Of a stretch of DNA of 64,000 nt, positions 51,566 through 61,500 are shown one piece after another. This DNA is from UMGS1519 sp050951005. GTDB lineage: Bacteria > Actinomycetota > Coriobacteriia > Coriobacteriales > Eggerthellaceae. The DNA lies in assembly GCA_050951005.1 (NCBI GenBank), contig JBMNIP010000004.1:62001-126000 (forward strand), read 5' to 3'. A program made the translations under genes and the position numbers. Every line of letters begins with the position of its first letter. Position 1 is the first letter of the stretch. Under the pieces are notes generated by a model. The model was given only the letters and a program-made list of their open reading frames with translations, was not told the DNA's origin and did no database searches.

Positions 51566-53020
51566 CTAGCTCGCAGCGGCGATTTCGCGGGCGCAGGCAA
51601 GGCCGTCCGCAATGGCGTTCACTACCAGCGTGGAGCCGGTGCGGGCATCGCCGGCAACGAAAACCGGGGTATCTTCGTTTTCTGTCAGCGCACGATGGGT
51701 TTCCTCGATGGTAAGCGGCAACTTCTTTCCCGATGCGGGAAGCTCGACGCCCAAGGCTTCGAGCAGCGGTTGCTCGGGTCCCAGGAAGCCCTTCGCAATC
51801 AGGATCAGCTGGGCGGGGAGGGTGCGCTCGGTTCCCTCCACGTTGTGCCTTCCGCCCTCGTAGGATAGATCCTGTATGACCAGTCCTGTCGCTGCGCCGT
51901 CGGAGCCTTCGACGGCGATGCTGTCGGTTGACCAGATGCGTGGATCTTCACCCTGCAGGTCGGCGGCTTCTGCTTGGCCGTAATCAACTGAGAGGCGGTT
52001 GGGCCATTCGGGCCAGATGGCGAAGGAGTCGATGGTTGCCGGTGGTTGCTGGGCGCGTATAACCTGATGGACGCTATGCGCGCCTTGGCGCAAGGCGGTT
52101 GCCACGCAGTCGGTTCCGGTATCGCCGCCGCCGATGACCATGACATCCTTGTCCTTGGCGCTCACGGACGGATCGTTGCCGTCGAGGACCGAACGGGTGG
52201 CGGCGGTCAGATAGTCGACGGCCATCACGACGCCGTCCAAATCCATGCCCGGTGCCTTCACCCGACGGGCATCGGTAGCGCCGGCGGCAATCACGATGGC
52301 GTCAAAGTCGCGGTGCAATTCGTCGATGACGGCAGAATCGGCCGCATCGACGCCGCAGCGGATCTCGATGCCGCTCGCTGCCATCAGATCCAGGCGCCGT
52401 TGCACAATATCCTTCGGCAGCTTCATATTGGGAATGCCGTACATCAGCAATCCGCCTGCCCGATCGTGGCGTTCCAGAATCGTCACGCGCTTTCCGAGGC
52501 GCGCGAGCTCCCAGGCGCAGGCTAAGCCGGCAGGCCCGGAGCCGATCACCGCGATGCGCGGGGCATTGTCGGGTGCCGGCGATAGCGGCTGCATGCCTGC
52601 TTCCCATGCATGGTCGGAGATGGCGCGTTCGTCGTCGCGGATGGTTACCGGTTCGTTGTGCAGACCGAGGTTGCAGGCAACCTCGCAGGGAGCTGGACAA
52701 ACGCGCCCGGTGAATTCGGGGAGCGGATTGGTCAGCGCCAGGCGGCTTGCGGCGTCGTCCCAACGACCTTGCCATACCAGGTCGTTCGTTTCGGGGATCA
52801 GATTATGCAGCGGGCAACCGGAAACATGCGAGGCTTTGCCGAACTTCATGCCGCTCTGGCAGAATGCGACGCCGCAGTACATGCAACGGCTTGCCTGCAC
52901 GCGTTGGTCTCCTGCGCTCAATGGGCGGGCGATCTCATCGAAATCGGAAATGGCCTCCTGCGTGGGCCGCACATCGTGTTCTTTGCGGCCATGGGAGAGA
53001 AAAGCTCCAGGACGTCCCAT
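51566..53020 (-). CDS. gltD: Glutamate synthase small subunit
   Basis: The 484-residue beta subunit, which passes electrons from NAD(P)H through FAD and two 4Fe-4S clusters to GltB. The N-terminal cluster region has CMYCGVAFC, GCPLHNLIPE and CPAPCEVAC; FAD binds at VIGSGPAGLACA, with GGLLMYGIPNMKLPK; NAD(P)H binds at VIGGGDTGTDC; VFVAGDARTGSTLVV is the second FAD motif. It starts 2 bases after the gltB stop, the usual gltBD arrangement. Confidence 0.97.
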   Translation of the reverse strand: MGRPGAFLSHGRKEHDVRPTQEAISDFDEIARPLSAGDQRVQASRCMYCGVAFCQSGMKFGKASHVSGCPLHNLIPETNDLVWQGRWDDAASRLALTNPLPEFTGRVCPAPCEVACNLGLHNEPVTIRDDERAISDHAWEAGMQPLSPAPDNAPRIAVIGSGPAGLACAWELARLGKRVTILERHDRAGGLLMYGIPNMKLPKDIVQRRLDLMAASGIEIRCGVDAADSAVIDELHRDFDAIVIAAGATDARRVKAPGMDLDGVVMAVDYLTAATRSVLDGNDPSVSAKDKDVMVIGGGDTGTDCVATALRQGAHSVHQVIRAQQPPATIDSFAIWPEWPNRLSVDYGQAEAADLQGEDPRIWSTDSIAVEGSDGAATGLVIQDLSYEGGRHNVEGTERTLPAQLILIAKGFLGPEQPLLEALGVELPASGKKLPLTIEETHRALTENEDTPVFVAGDARTGSTLVVNAIADGLACAREIAAAS

Positions 53021-53022
53021 TC

Positions 53023-56000
53023 TTACTCACCCTTCCTCATGGTCTCGAATGCGGTGATGACGGCTTCCTCGTGGGTGGCTCCTTGGGCTTCGGCGCGTTC
53101 GGTCAGCTCGAGGGCATGGGCATATTCGATCGGAATGACTTTCACGAAATGCTGGGAGATGTCCTTGAACTGGTAGAGCATCTTGATGCCGCGCGGGCTG
53201 GCGGTGTGCCGCACATGCTCTTCGATCAGGCCGTGTATCAGCTCGAGTTCCTGCCAGGTTGGCTGCTTCAAGCTGACGAGCTCGGTGTTGCAATGAGCTT
53301 CGAGGGTGCGGCTCTCGTCGTAGACGTAGGCCACGCCTCCGCTCATGCCGGCAGCGAAGTTCAAGCCCACATCGCCCAAGATGAGAACGGTGCCGCCCGT
53401 CATGTACTCGCAGCCGTTGTTGCCGACCCCTTCGACAACGAGCGTTGCACCGGAATTGCGGACGGCGAAGCGCTGGCCCGCCAAGCCGTTTACAAAGCCC
53501 TTGCCACTGGTGGCGCCATAGAATGCCACATTACCGACGGCGACGTTCTCATCGGGGCGATAGGTTGCCTCCGCGTTCGGCGCAATGGAGAGCACGCCGC
53601 CCGAAAGGCCCTTGCCGAAGTAGTCGTTGGCATCGCCGGATATCGCCAGGGAGATACCGGCAGGCAGGAAAGCGCCGAAGCTCATGCCGCCGGATCCCTC
53701 GCAATCGATGCAGAGGGTGTCCTCGGGCAAGCCGTCCGGGTGGGCGGCAGTCACCTGGCTGCCGAGCATCGTGCCGACACAGCGGTTGACATTGGCGATA
53801 TCGGCGTGGAAATGCTGGTGCTTCAATGTTTTTCGGGCCGATTCGGTATAAGGGATGAACAGTGTCGCATCCAGTGATTCGTCCAGACCGCTGACCGCTG
53901 CCATCTCTGGCAGGAAATGGGGGCAATCGGCACCGGGGATGTCTGCGCCGAATTCGGTCTGTGCGGGGGCAAGTACCTGGGACAAGTCGACCAGACCGGC
54001 CTTCCAACTTTCGCAATCGCCCTTCTGACGCAGGCAATCGGAGTGTCCGACCATCTCCTCGACGGTGCGAAAGCCCAGCTTGGCCATGATCTCGCGCAGC
54101 TGCTCTGCCACGAAAGTCAGATAATTCACCACATATTCGGGTTTGCCGGTGAAGCAGGAGCGCAGGTTGCCGTTCTGTGTGGCGATGCCCACCGGGCAGG
54201 TATCCTGTTGGCAGTCACGTTGCATCAGGCAGCCCAAAGACACCACGACGCACGTGGCGAAGCCGAACTCCTCGGCGCCGAGCAGGCAGGCCATGGCAAC
54301 ATCGCGACCGTCCATGAGCTTGCCGTCGGCTTCGAGCACCACGCGGGAACGCAGGCCGTTCTGCAAGAGGGTCTGCTGGGTTTCGGCCAAACCCAATTCC
54401 AGCGGCAGGCCGGCATGGTAGATGGAATCGCGGGGTGCCGCTCCGGTTCCGCCGTTGGCGCCCGATATCAGGATCTTCTGCGCACCGCCCTTCGCCACGC
54501 CGGTGGCGATGGTTCCAACGCCGGCTTCTGAAACCAGCTTCACGGAGATGCGCGCATGAGGATTTGCATTCTTGGCGTCGAAAATCAGCTCTGCCAGATC
54601 TTCGATGGAGTAGATGTCATGATGCGGCGGCGGCGAGATCAAGCTGACACCGGGAGTGGAGCGGCGCACCTTCGCAATCCACGGCCACACCTTTCCGCCG
54701 GGCAGGTGGCCGCCCTCGCCGGGTTTGGCGCCTTGGGCCATCTTGATCTGGATCTCATCGGCGCTCATCAGATAGCGGCTTGTGACGCCGAAGCGTCCGG
54801 AGGCAATCTGCTTGATGGCCGAGCGCTTGCTATCGCCGTTTGGCAGCGTGACTTCGCGGAGGGGGTCTTCGCCGCCTTCTCCGGAGTTCGAGCGGCCATG
54901 CAGACGGTTCATGGCAATGGCGATGCATTCATGTGCTTCCTGGGAAATGGAACCGTAGCTCATAGCCCCGGTGTTAAAGCGCTTCACGATCTCGCTTGCC
55001 GGCTCGACTTCGTCGAGCGGAATGGGGGTACGGCCGCTGAAGCTGAATTCCATCAGGTCACGCAGGGTGATGGTGCGGCCGACGGGGTGGATAGCCTGGC
55101 TGAACTCGCGGAAAAGCTCGTAGTCGTTCTCACGGACCGCACGTTGCAGCAGATAGATGCTCGTGGGATTGAGCAAGTGCTCTTCACCATTCAACGGCCG
55201 CCACTTCGTGATACCCGAACTTGCCAGCTGGTCAGGGGCAGGCGTGCTCAGCAAGGCCAGCGCCTCATCGTATCGTTCGTTGCATTCGCGTTCGAGATCC
55301 GAGATGGTCAGGCCGCCGACACGGCTGACTGTGCCGGTGAAATGCTCGTCGATCAGCTCGGGTGCCAAGCCCACGGCCTCGAAGATCTGTGCGGAATGAT
55401 ACCCCTGCATCGTGGAGATGCCCATCTTGGACATGACGCTGACGATACCTGAGGTGATCGCCTTGTTGTAGTTCTCGATGCCGGTGTCGGCACTGGTTTT
55501 CAGCTTGCCTGCATCTGCCATGGCGGTGATGCAGTCGTGCGCCAGATATGGGTAGATGCCCGAGGCCGAGTAGCCGACCAAAGCCGCAAAGTCATGCGGA
55601 GTCAGGGCGTCGCCGCATTCGATGATGATATCGGTATGGGTGCGGATGCCTGCACGCAGCAGGTGATTATGCACCGAGGCGACCGCAAGCAGGGAGGGAA
55701 CCGATACCTGCCCATCGCTTGCCCGATCGGAGATGGCCAGGATATTGGCGCCCGCTCGCACCGCTGCTTCGGCTGCGGCATCGAGTGCTTCGACGGCATG
55801 CTCCAAGGCGTCGGGACCGCCGTCGCGTTCGTAGACGGCCTGCAGGCGCGCCGTGTGGAAGCCCTTGGCGTCGATATCGCAGAGGGCCTTGAATTCGCGT
55901 GCGGTCAGAATCGGGGTTTCCAGGCGCACCAGGCGGCAATTGGTCCGGGCATCTTCCAGGAAGTTGCCATGATTCCCGACATAGAGCAGCGTCGACGTGA

Positions 56001-57672
56001 TGAACGACTCGCGCAAGGCATCGATCGGTGGGTTGGTAACCTGCGCGAACAGCTGGTTGAAGTAGTCGAAAAGGGATCGAGGATGCTTGGAAAGCACTGC
56101 CAGCGGAATGTCGGCGCCCATGGAGGCCAACGGGGCCTTGCCCTGTTCGGCCATGGGTACCAGCGCCTCTTCCACGTCGTCGAAATGGATGCCGTGGCGC
56201 GCAAGGCGCTGGGAGAGCGGCAGGTCGCTGTCGGGCGTTGCCTCCGTTTCGGGTTCGGCATCGCGTGCAAGGTCCGACAAGCGCAGCATGCCGGCATCCA
56301 GCCATTCCCGGTAGGGCTTCTCGTTTGCGAAGGCGTTCTTGATCTCGTCGTCCCAGAGGACGCGGCCTTTGGAAGGATCGACGAGCAGCATCTCGCCCGG
56401 ACCTAAACTGCCGGCGGTCAGGATGCTGCCGGCGTCGATGTCCAAAGCGCCCGCTTCGCTTGAGAGAATCAGGCGGTCGTCGTCGGTGATGTAGTAGCGT
56501 GCGGGGCGTAATCCATTGCGATCCAGCACGGCGCCCGTCACAACGCCATCGGTGAAGGCGATGGCGGCAGGGCCGTCCCAAGCTTCCATGATCATGGATT
56601 GGTAGGCATCCCAGTCATGGCGGCGATCGGTCAATGCGATGTTGTGGTCCCATGGTTCGGGCAGGAGCATGGTCATGGTGCGGGCAAGCGGGCGTCCGTT
56701 CATGGTGATGAACTCGAGCACATTGTCGAGCATGGCGGAGTCGGAGCCCTCGCGATCGATAATCGGCAGGACGCGTTCGAGGTTCTCGCCCAGAACCGGA
56801 GAGTACAGGCCTGGCTCGCGTGCCTTTGCCCAGTTCACATTGCCGCGCAGGGTGTTGATCTCGCCGTTGTGGACCATATATCGATTCGGGTGCGCGCGCT
56901 CCCAAGAAGGCGTGGTGTTCGTGGAGTAGCGGGAATGGACCAAGGCAAGCGCTGTCTCGGTGGAGGCGTTATCCAGGTCGGGGAAGAAGCGGCGCATCTG
57001 CGTGGCCACAAGCATTCCCTTGTAGACGATGGTGCGGGTGCTCATGGAACAGACATAGAAGATCTTCCCGTCCAAGGCACGGTCTGCATGCCCCTTCTTC
57101 TCGATGATGCGGCGGCAGACATACAGGCCGCGTTCGAATTCGTCGCCGGGCTCCATCTCGTCGGGGCGTCCGAGGAACGCTTGCTTGATTGTGGGCATGC
57201 AGGCCTTCGCGGTCTCTCCAAGATCGTGTGCATCGGTGGGAACATCGCGCCAGAACAGCAGGGGGATGCCCATCTCCGCGCATCCTTCCTCGAAGATATG
57301 CTGTGCTTCGTGCACGCCCTCGTCATCCTGGGGCAGGAAGATCATGGCAACGCCGTAATCGCCCTCGTCGGGCAGCAGATGCCCGTAGCGCTGCGCCTCT
57401 TTGCGGAAGAAGCGATGCGGGATCTGAAACAGGATGCCGGCGCCGTCGCCGGTGTTTCGCTCCAGTCCGATACCGCCGCGGTGCTCCAGGTTCACCAGGA
57501 CGGAGAGGGCGTCGTCGAGCATCTGATGCGATCGCTCGCCGGTGAGGCTGGCAAGGGCGCCGATGCCGCATGCGTCGTGTTCGAATTCGGGACGGTACAG
57601 GGTCTGCGATTTGTGCTGCCCAGCCTGATCGACAGAGGCAATCGGGGAGTCTTCTTTGCGTGTTTTCATCAT
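53023..57672 (-). CDS. gltB: Glutamate synthase large subunit
   Basis: The 1549-residue alpha subunit that makes two glutamates from glutamine and 2-oxoglutarate. A propeptide precedes Cys35 (EHDACGIG), the glutaminase nucleophile exposed after cleavage; the central domain, FMN domain (GANGGTGAAPRDSIYH, MKGMISR-type loops) and 3Fe-4S site (GCLMQRDCQQDTCPVG) follow; the C-terminal beta-helix reads GGMSFGAFLPAG and GNVAFYGATSGKGF. The start ATGATG at 57672 has a GAGTAGGT site; the frame upstream lacks one. Central to nitrogen assimilation with gltD. Confidence 0.96.
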   Translation of the reverse strand: MMKTRKEDSPIASVDQAGQHKSQTLYRPEFEHDACGIGALASLTGERSHQMLDDALSVLVNLEHRGGIGLERNTGDGAGILFQIPHRFFRKEAQRYGHLLPDEGDYGVAMIFLPQDDEGVHEAQHIFEEGCAEMGIPLLFWRDVPTDAHDLGETAKACMPTIKQAFLGRPDEMEPGDEFERGLYVCRRIIEKKGHADRALDGKIFYVCSMSTRTIVYKGMLVATQMRRFFPDLDNASTETALALVHSRYSTNTTPSWERAHPNRYMVHNGEINTLRGNVNWAKAREPGLYSPVLGENLERVLPIIDREGSDSAMLDNVLEFITMNGRPLARTMTMLLPEPWDHNIALTDRRHDWDAYQSMIMEAWDGPAAIAFTDGVVTGAVLDRNGLRPARYYITDDDRLILSSEAGALDIDAGSILTAGSLGPGEMLLVDPSKGRVLWDDEIKNAFANEKPYREWLDAGMLRLSDLARDAEPETEATPDSDLPLSQRLARHGIHFDDVEEALVPMAEQGKAPLASMGADIPLAVLSKHPRSLFDYFNQLFAQVTNPPIDALRESFITSTLLYVGNHGNFLEDARTNCRLVRLETPILTAREFKALCDIDAKGFHTARLQAVYERDGGPDALEHAVEALDAAAEAAVRAGANILAISDRASDGQVSVPSLLAVASVHNHLLRAGIRTHTDIIIECGDALTPHDFAALVGYSASGIYPYLAHDCITAMADAGKLKTSADTGIENYNKAITSGIVSVMSKMGISTMQGYHSAQIFEAVGLAPELIDEHFTGTVSRVGGLTISDLERECNERYDEALALLSTPAPDQLASSGITKWRPLNGEEHLLNPTSIYLLQRAVRENDYELFREFSQAIHPVGRTITLRDLMEFSFSGRTPIPLDEVEPASEIVKRFNTGAMSYGSISQEAHECIAIAMNRLHGRSNSGEGGEDPLREVTLPNGDSKRSAIKQIASGRFGVTSRYLMSADEIQIKMAQGAKPGEGGHLPGGKVWPWIAKVRRSTPGVSLISPPPHHDIYSIEDLAELIFDAKNANPHARISVKLVSEAGVGTIATGVAKGGAQKILISGANGGTGAAPRDSIYHAGLPLELGLAETQQTLLQNGLRSRVVLEADGKLMDGRDVAMACLLGAEEFGFATCVVVSLGCLMQRDCQQDTCPVGIATQNGNLRSCFTGKPEYVVNYLTFVAEQLREIMAKLGFRTVEEMVGHSDCLRQKGDCESWKAGLVDLSQVLAPAQTEFGADIPGADCPHFLPEMAAVSGLDESLDATLFIPYTESARKTLKHQHFHADIANVNRCVGTMLGSQVTAAHPDGLPEDTLCIDCEGSGGMSFGAFLPAGISLAISGDANDYFGKGLSGGVLSIAPNAEATYRPDENVAVGNVAFYGATSGKGFVNGLAGQRFAVRNSGATLVVEGVGNNGCEYMTGGTVLILGDVGLNFAAGMSGGVAYVYDESRTLEAHCNTELVSLKQPTWQELELIHGLIEEHVRHTASPRGIKMLYQFKDISQHFVKVIPIEYAHALELTERAEAQGATHEEAVITAFETMRKGE

Positions 57673-57802
57673 CGGCAACCTACTCGTCTCGCATGCTTTT
57701 CGATAGGAATCCAGCATACTCGGGAAGCCGAGAGGTTGTGTTTCCAGATGATTACAAGTAGGTAAAATGAACCGTTTGAGGTCGGCGGATGGCGTTTTCC
57801 GC

Positions 57803-58534
57803 CTATTCGGGCAGGTGGTTGTAGGCAAGCGATGTCCACATCGACATGGTTTCGAAACGCGTGGACATGAACTCGTCATCGAAGTAAGTGGCGCAGAACT
57901 GCTGCTCGGGCGTTTCAACGGGCAGTCCTGCCTGGCGGTCGAACCAGCAACCGAATGCCAGGAAGGTCAGGGCGATATCCAGTGCCATGAATGCGGCCAT
58001 GAGTGTGGTGATGATAACCTGCGGTCGCCGAGGGACCGAGCGTATGCCTTCGCGCACCAGCGGCCATCCGATCCTGATCCACAGGAGGCCGGCAAAGCCC
58101 CATATTATCGCCAGCAGCAAGCTTGTGTGCCCGCCCAGGTTGAATGGCTGGTCGGCATAGCTCCAGGCGACGATGCCGTAAAAAGTCTCCCAGAACCATC
58201 CGGCTACGTATTCGAAAGCGCCGCCGAGTAGCGCCGACCCGAAGAACAGCTCTACCGGATGCGATTCCAAAGACCATAGGCACAGCGTCATCAACACAGC
58301 TCCAAGGCCGTAGATGGGGCTGAAGGGGCCCCAAATCAAGCCCGCCCGGCTTTCCCATCGCCCGTCGGTGAAATAGGCCACGATCACCTCGCCGAAAAGG
58401 CCGATGATGCTTGCAAGGACAAATACCCAGAAGAGTTCGAGTGCATTCGGACCCTTCTCGGCGGATGCCAGTTGTGCTTCTGCAAGGCTGAATGATTTTT
58501 GGCCGTCCAGCTCGGCGGTCTTTACGCGTGCCAT
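57803..58534 (-). CDS. ABC_trans_CmpB family membrane protein
   Basis: A 243-residue protein with about six membrane helices. GLIWGPFSPIYGLGAVLMT and FEYVAGWFWETFYG are the marks of the CmpB/DUF1113 family (putative ABC transporter type IV permease). No ATPase or binding protein lies next to it, so it may not be a transporter; substrate unknown. The start ATG at 58534 has no ribosome site; TACACT lies 6 bases upstream, so a leaderless mRNA is likely. Start residues MARVKTAELDG are cytoplasmic. Confidence 0.82.
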   Translation of the reverse strand: MARVKTAELDGQKSFSLAEAQLASAEKGPNALELFWVFVLASIIGLFGEVIVAYFTDGRWESRAGLIWGPFSPIYGLGAVLMTLCLWSLESHPVELFFGSALLGGAFEYVAGWFWETFYGIVAWSYADQPFNLGGHTSLLLAIIWGFAGLLWIRIGWPLVREGIRSVPRRPQVIITTLMAAFMALDIALTFLAFGCWFDRQAGLPVETPEQQFCATYFDDEFMSTRFETMSMWTSLAYNHLPE

Positions 58535-58598
58535 ACGTGTAGTGTAACGACAAATCGCCTGATTTCCGAGCAGGGGAGCCGACTTGTCAGCAAGGTGT

Positions 58599-61500
58599 TT
58601 ACGACGTGGCGGCCTTCGCATTCATTATCAGCATCTGCAAACGGTTCTCAAGATTCGCGAAGCTCACATCGGGATCGTAGTCGAGCGGTAGAATCTGCGC
58701 ATCGGGATAGAGCTCCTTCAGGCGTTTCGAGATGCCGCGCCCCACCACATGGTTCGGCAGGCATCCGAACGGCTGCAAGATGATGAAATTGCGGCATCCG
58801 TTTTCCGCGTGATGCAGGATCTCGCCAGGAATCAGCACGCCTTCGCCCGCATCGAAGGTGTGATGGATAATCGGATCCGACTTGTTCACCAGCTCGGGCA
58901 TGCGGATGGCCGGCCGGTATAGAGGGTGGTCCCGGGCGATTTTGTCCGTGACATTGTGGGCTACTTCGAACAGGTGGTCGGCTACCGAGTACCATACTTT
59001 CTGGGAGGGAGGACGGTTCACCCGGTATTCCTTGATCTGGGCGTGCTGGTAGAAGTATGTTTTGCGGATGACGTCGGTCATGCGCGCTTCAATGACCTCC
59101 AAGCCGTTTGCTTCCAGATATCGTTCGATTTCGTGGTTTGCGCCGGGATGGAAATTCAACAGGTATTCGCCCACAATCAGCACGCGCGGCTTAAGCTTGC
59201 CGACCGTACGGTCGTAGGCAACCTGTTTCATGGTGGCAATCGACTGCTTGAAACCACGTTTTGCGCCGTTGACTCCGCCTTGGGCAAGGCCGTCCATAAG
59301 CTGGTCGAGAGCGGTATCGAAAGCGCGGTCTGCCGAGCCCGTTTCCTTCTCGTAGGGCCGGATCTTTCTCAGCAGTTCTTCGAGCACGTCTATCATGGGC
59401 AGCGTCATGGCAATCTGGATGGCGCTTTTCATGTTCATCTTGAATCCGGGATGCAGGTCGCGATGATCGACATCGTCGTTCGTGATAATGGGGACCTGTC
59501 GGTATCCGGCATCGTCGAGGGCCTTGCGCAACAGGGCGCTGTAGTGGGTGAGGCGGCAATCGCCGATATATTTTCCCATGCCGATGGCAGTATGGTCCGG
59601 ATCGTAGTTGCCGCTTTCCAGCGCATCGAGCGCTTCGCCGATAACGATCTGGGCGGGGAAGCAGATGTCGTTATGCACATATTTCTTGCCCAAGGCGATA
59701 GCGTTTTCCCGCCCGACGGGTAACGATTCGGTGCGCAGTCCCTGGTTGGCGAATACCGTTGCCAACAGGCGGCTGAACGCATGGGAGGTGTTAGGGATCA
59801 GGACCACATCCTGTTCCGCCTCTGTTTGGGTGAATTTCTGCGGATAGGGATCATGGAACGGTGCCCGGCAAACCAGCTTGCCGCTTTCCTTAAGGCGTCC
59901 GGCCGCAGACTCGCGTTCACGGCGCATGTTGATGGTATCCACAAACGAGCGGATGCGAATGCCCAGGGGTCCATGCGCGTCGCTTTCGTCGACCTTCAAG
60001 GTAAGGGGGGCCTTGCTGCTGAACTCCTTCATCAGCCGGATGATCTCGTCGGTGAGATAGGCGTCATGGCCGCAGCCGAAGCTGATTATCTGCGCATATT
60101 CCAGCACGGGATTCTCTGCTGCCAAAATGGCACCGGAGAGCATGCGTGCATGGAAGTTGTTCACGATATCAAGGCGGCAGCTGGAAAGGTCCACGGAATC
60201 GATTCCCGGTACGCAATCCACCGGCAGCACCGGCACGCCGAGCTCCAGGAACATACGGGGCAGGTCGTGGTTGACCAATGGATCGTTGTGATAGGGCCGG
60301 CCTGCCAGGATGACCGCATACTTGTTCTGGCGGGCGACCTCATCGATCAGCTCCTCTCCGGCATTCTGCAGCTGTTGTTTGAATGATGATTGCGCGGCAA
60401 CGGCATATTCCAATGCGCGCTTGGTTTCGGAAGCGGGGATGTCGAATTGCTCCTTGAACCATGCCTGGAGCTGGCGCGTGCGGTCTTCGGGGGTGAACCA
60501 GTGGAAGAGCGGGTTATCGAAGGCGATGTTCCAGCGCTTTTCGGGATTGTCCGAATTGCGCATGACCATGCCGTAGCCCTTCACGATGGCGCACATCGAA
60601 ACGCTTGTGTCCTCGGTGTTCTCGCTTGAAACCGTGGTGACGGTCGGCATGAAGATGCGGTCTACCTTCTGACGGGCCAGATTGCGGAAATGCCCGTGAA
60701 CCAGTTTCGCAGGGAAGCAGATGGTATCGGAGGCGACGGCGGACAGGCCGCTTTCAAAGAGCTGATGGGTGCTGGCTCCCGACAGCTTTACCGTGAAACC
60801 GAGTGCTTGGAAAAGCGTTTTCCAGAAGGGCATGCGCTCCCAGAATTCCAGCACGCGGGGCAGGCCGATGGTGATGCCACGGGGGGCGGCGGCTTCGTGC
60901 GGCCAGTCTTGGAAAAGGAGCTTGCGGCGGAGTGCGAACAGATCGGGGAATTCCGCATGTCGTTGGTTGAGCTCGCGTAGGTTCTCGCGGACCGCGGCAT
61001 CCTTTGCATCGCCTGTGATAGTGCCCTTCTCGCAGCGGTTGCCGGTAATCCACGAGGCACCGGTGGAGAACTCGATCAACGTGCGGTTGCAGTGGTTCGA
61101 GCAGAACGGGCATACAAGGTCGGTGGTTTGCTTGAAGCTCAATGAGTCCAGGGCATCGAAGCCGATGAAGCGGCTCGGAGCGTCTGTGCCTGGCGCGTCG
61201 GCGGCAGTTGCCGCAGCAAGCGGCGGTTCGCCGGAATGGTCATCGAGTACCGCCTGTCCGATGGGGTCGGCAATCGGCATGGCGCCTTTCAAACGTTTCT
61301 CGCGCTGTTCCTTGGCCAGAAGCGCGATGCCGATGGCTCCCATCAGGCCAGGATACGGAGCCCTCGTAACCGGCTTCTGCACATACTGTTCGAATGCACG
61401 CAGTACCGCGTCATTCAAGAAGGTGCCGCCTTGCACCACGATGTGGTCTCCGAGGCTGTCCAGGTTCGATACGCGGATAACCTTGGTGAACACGTTTTCA

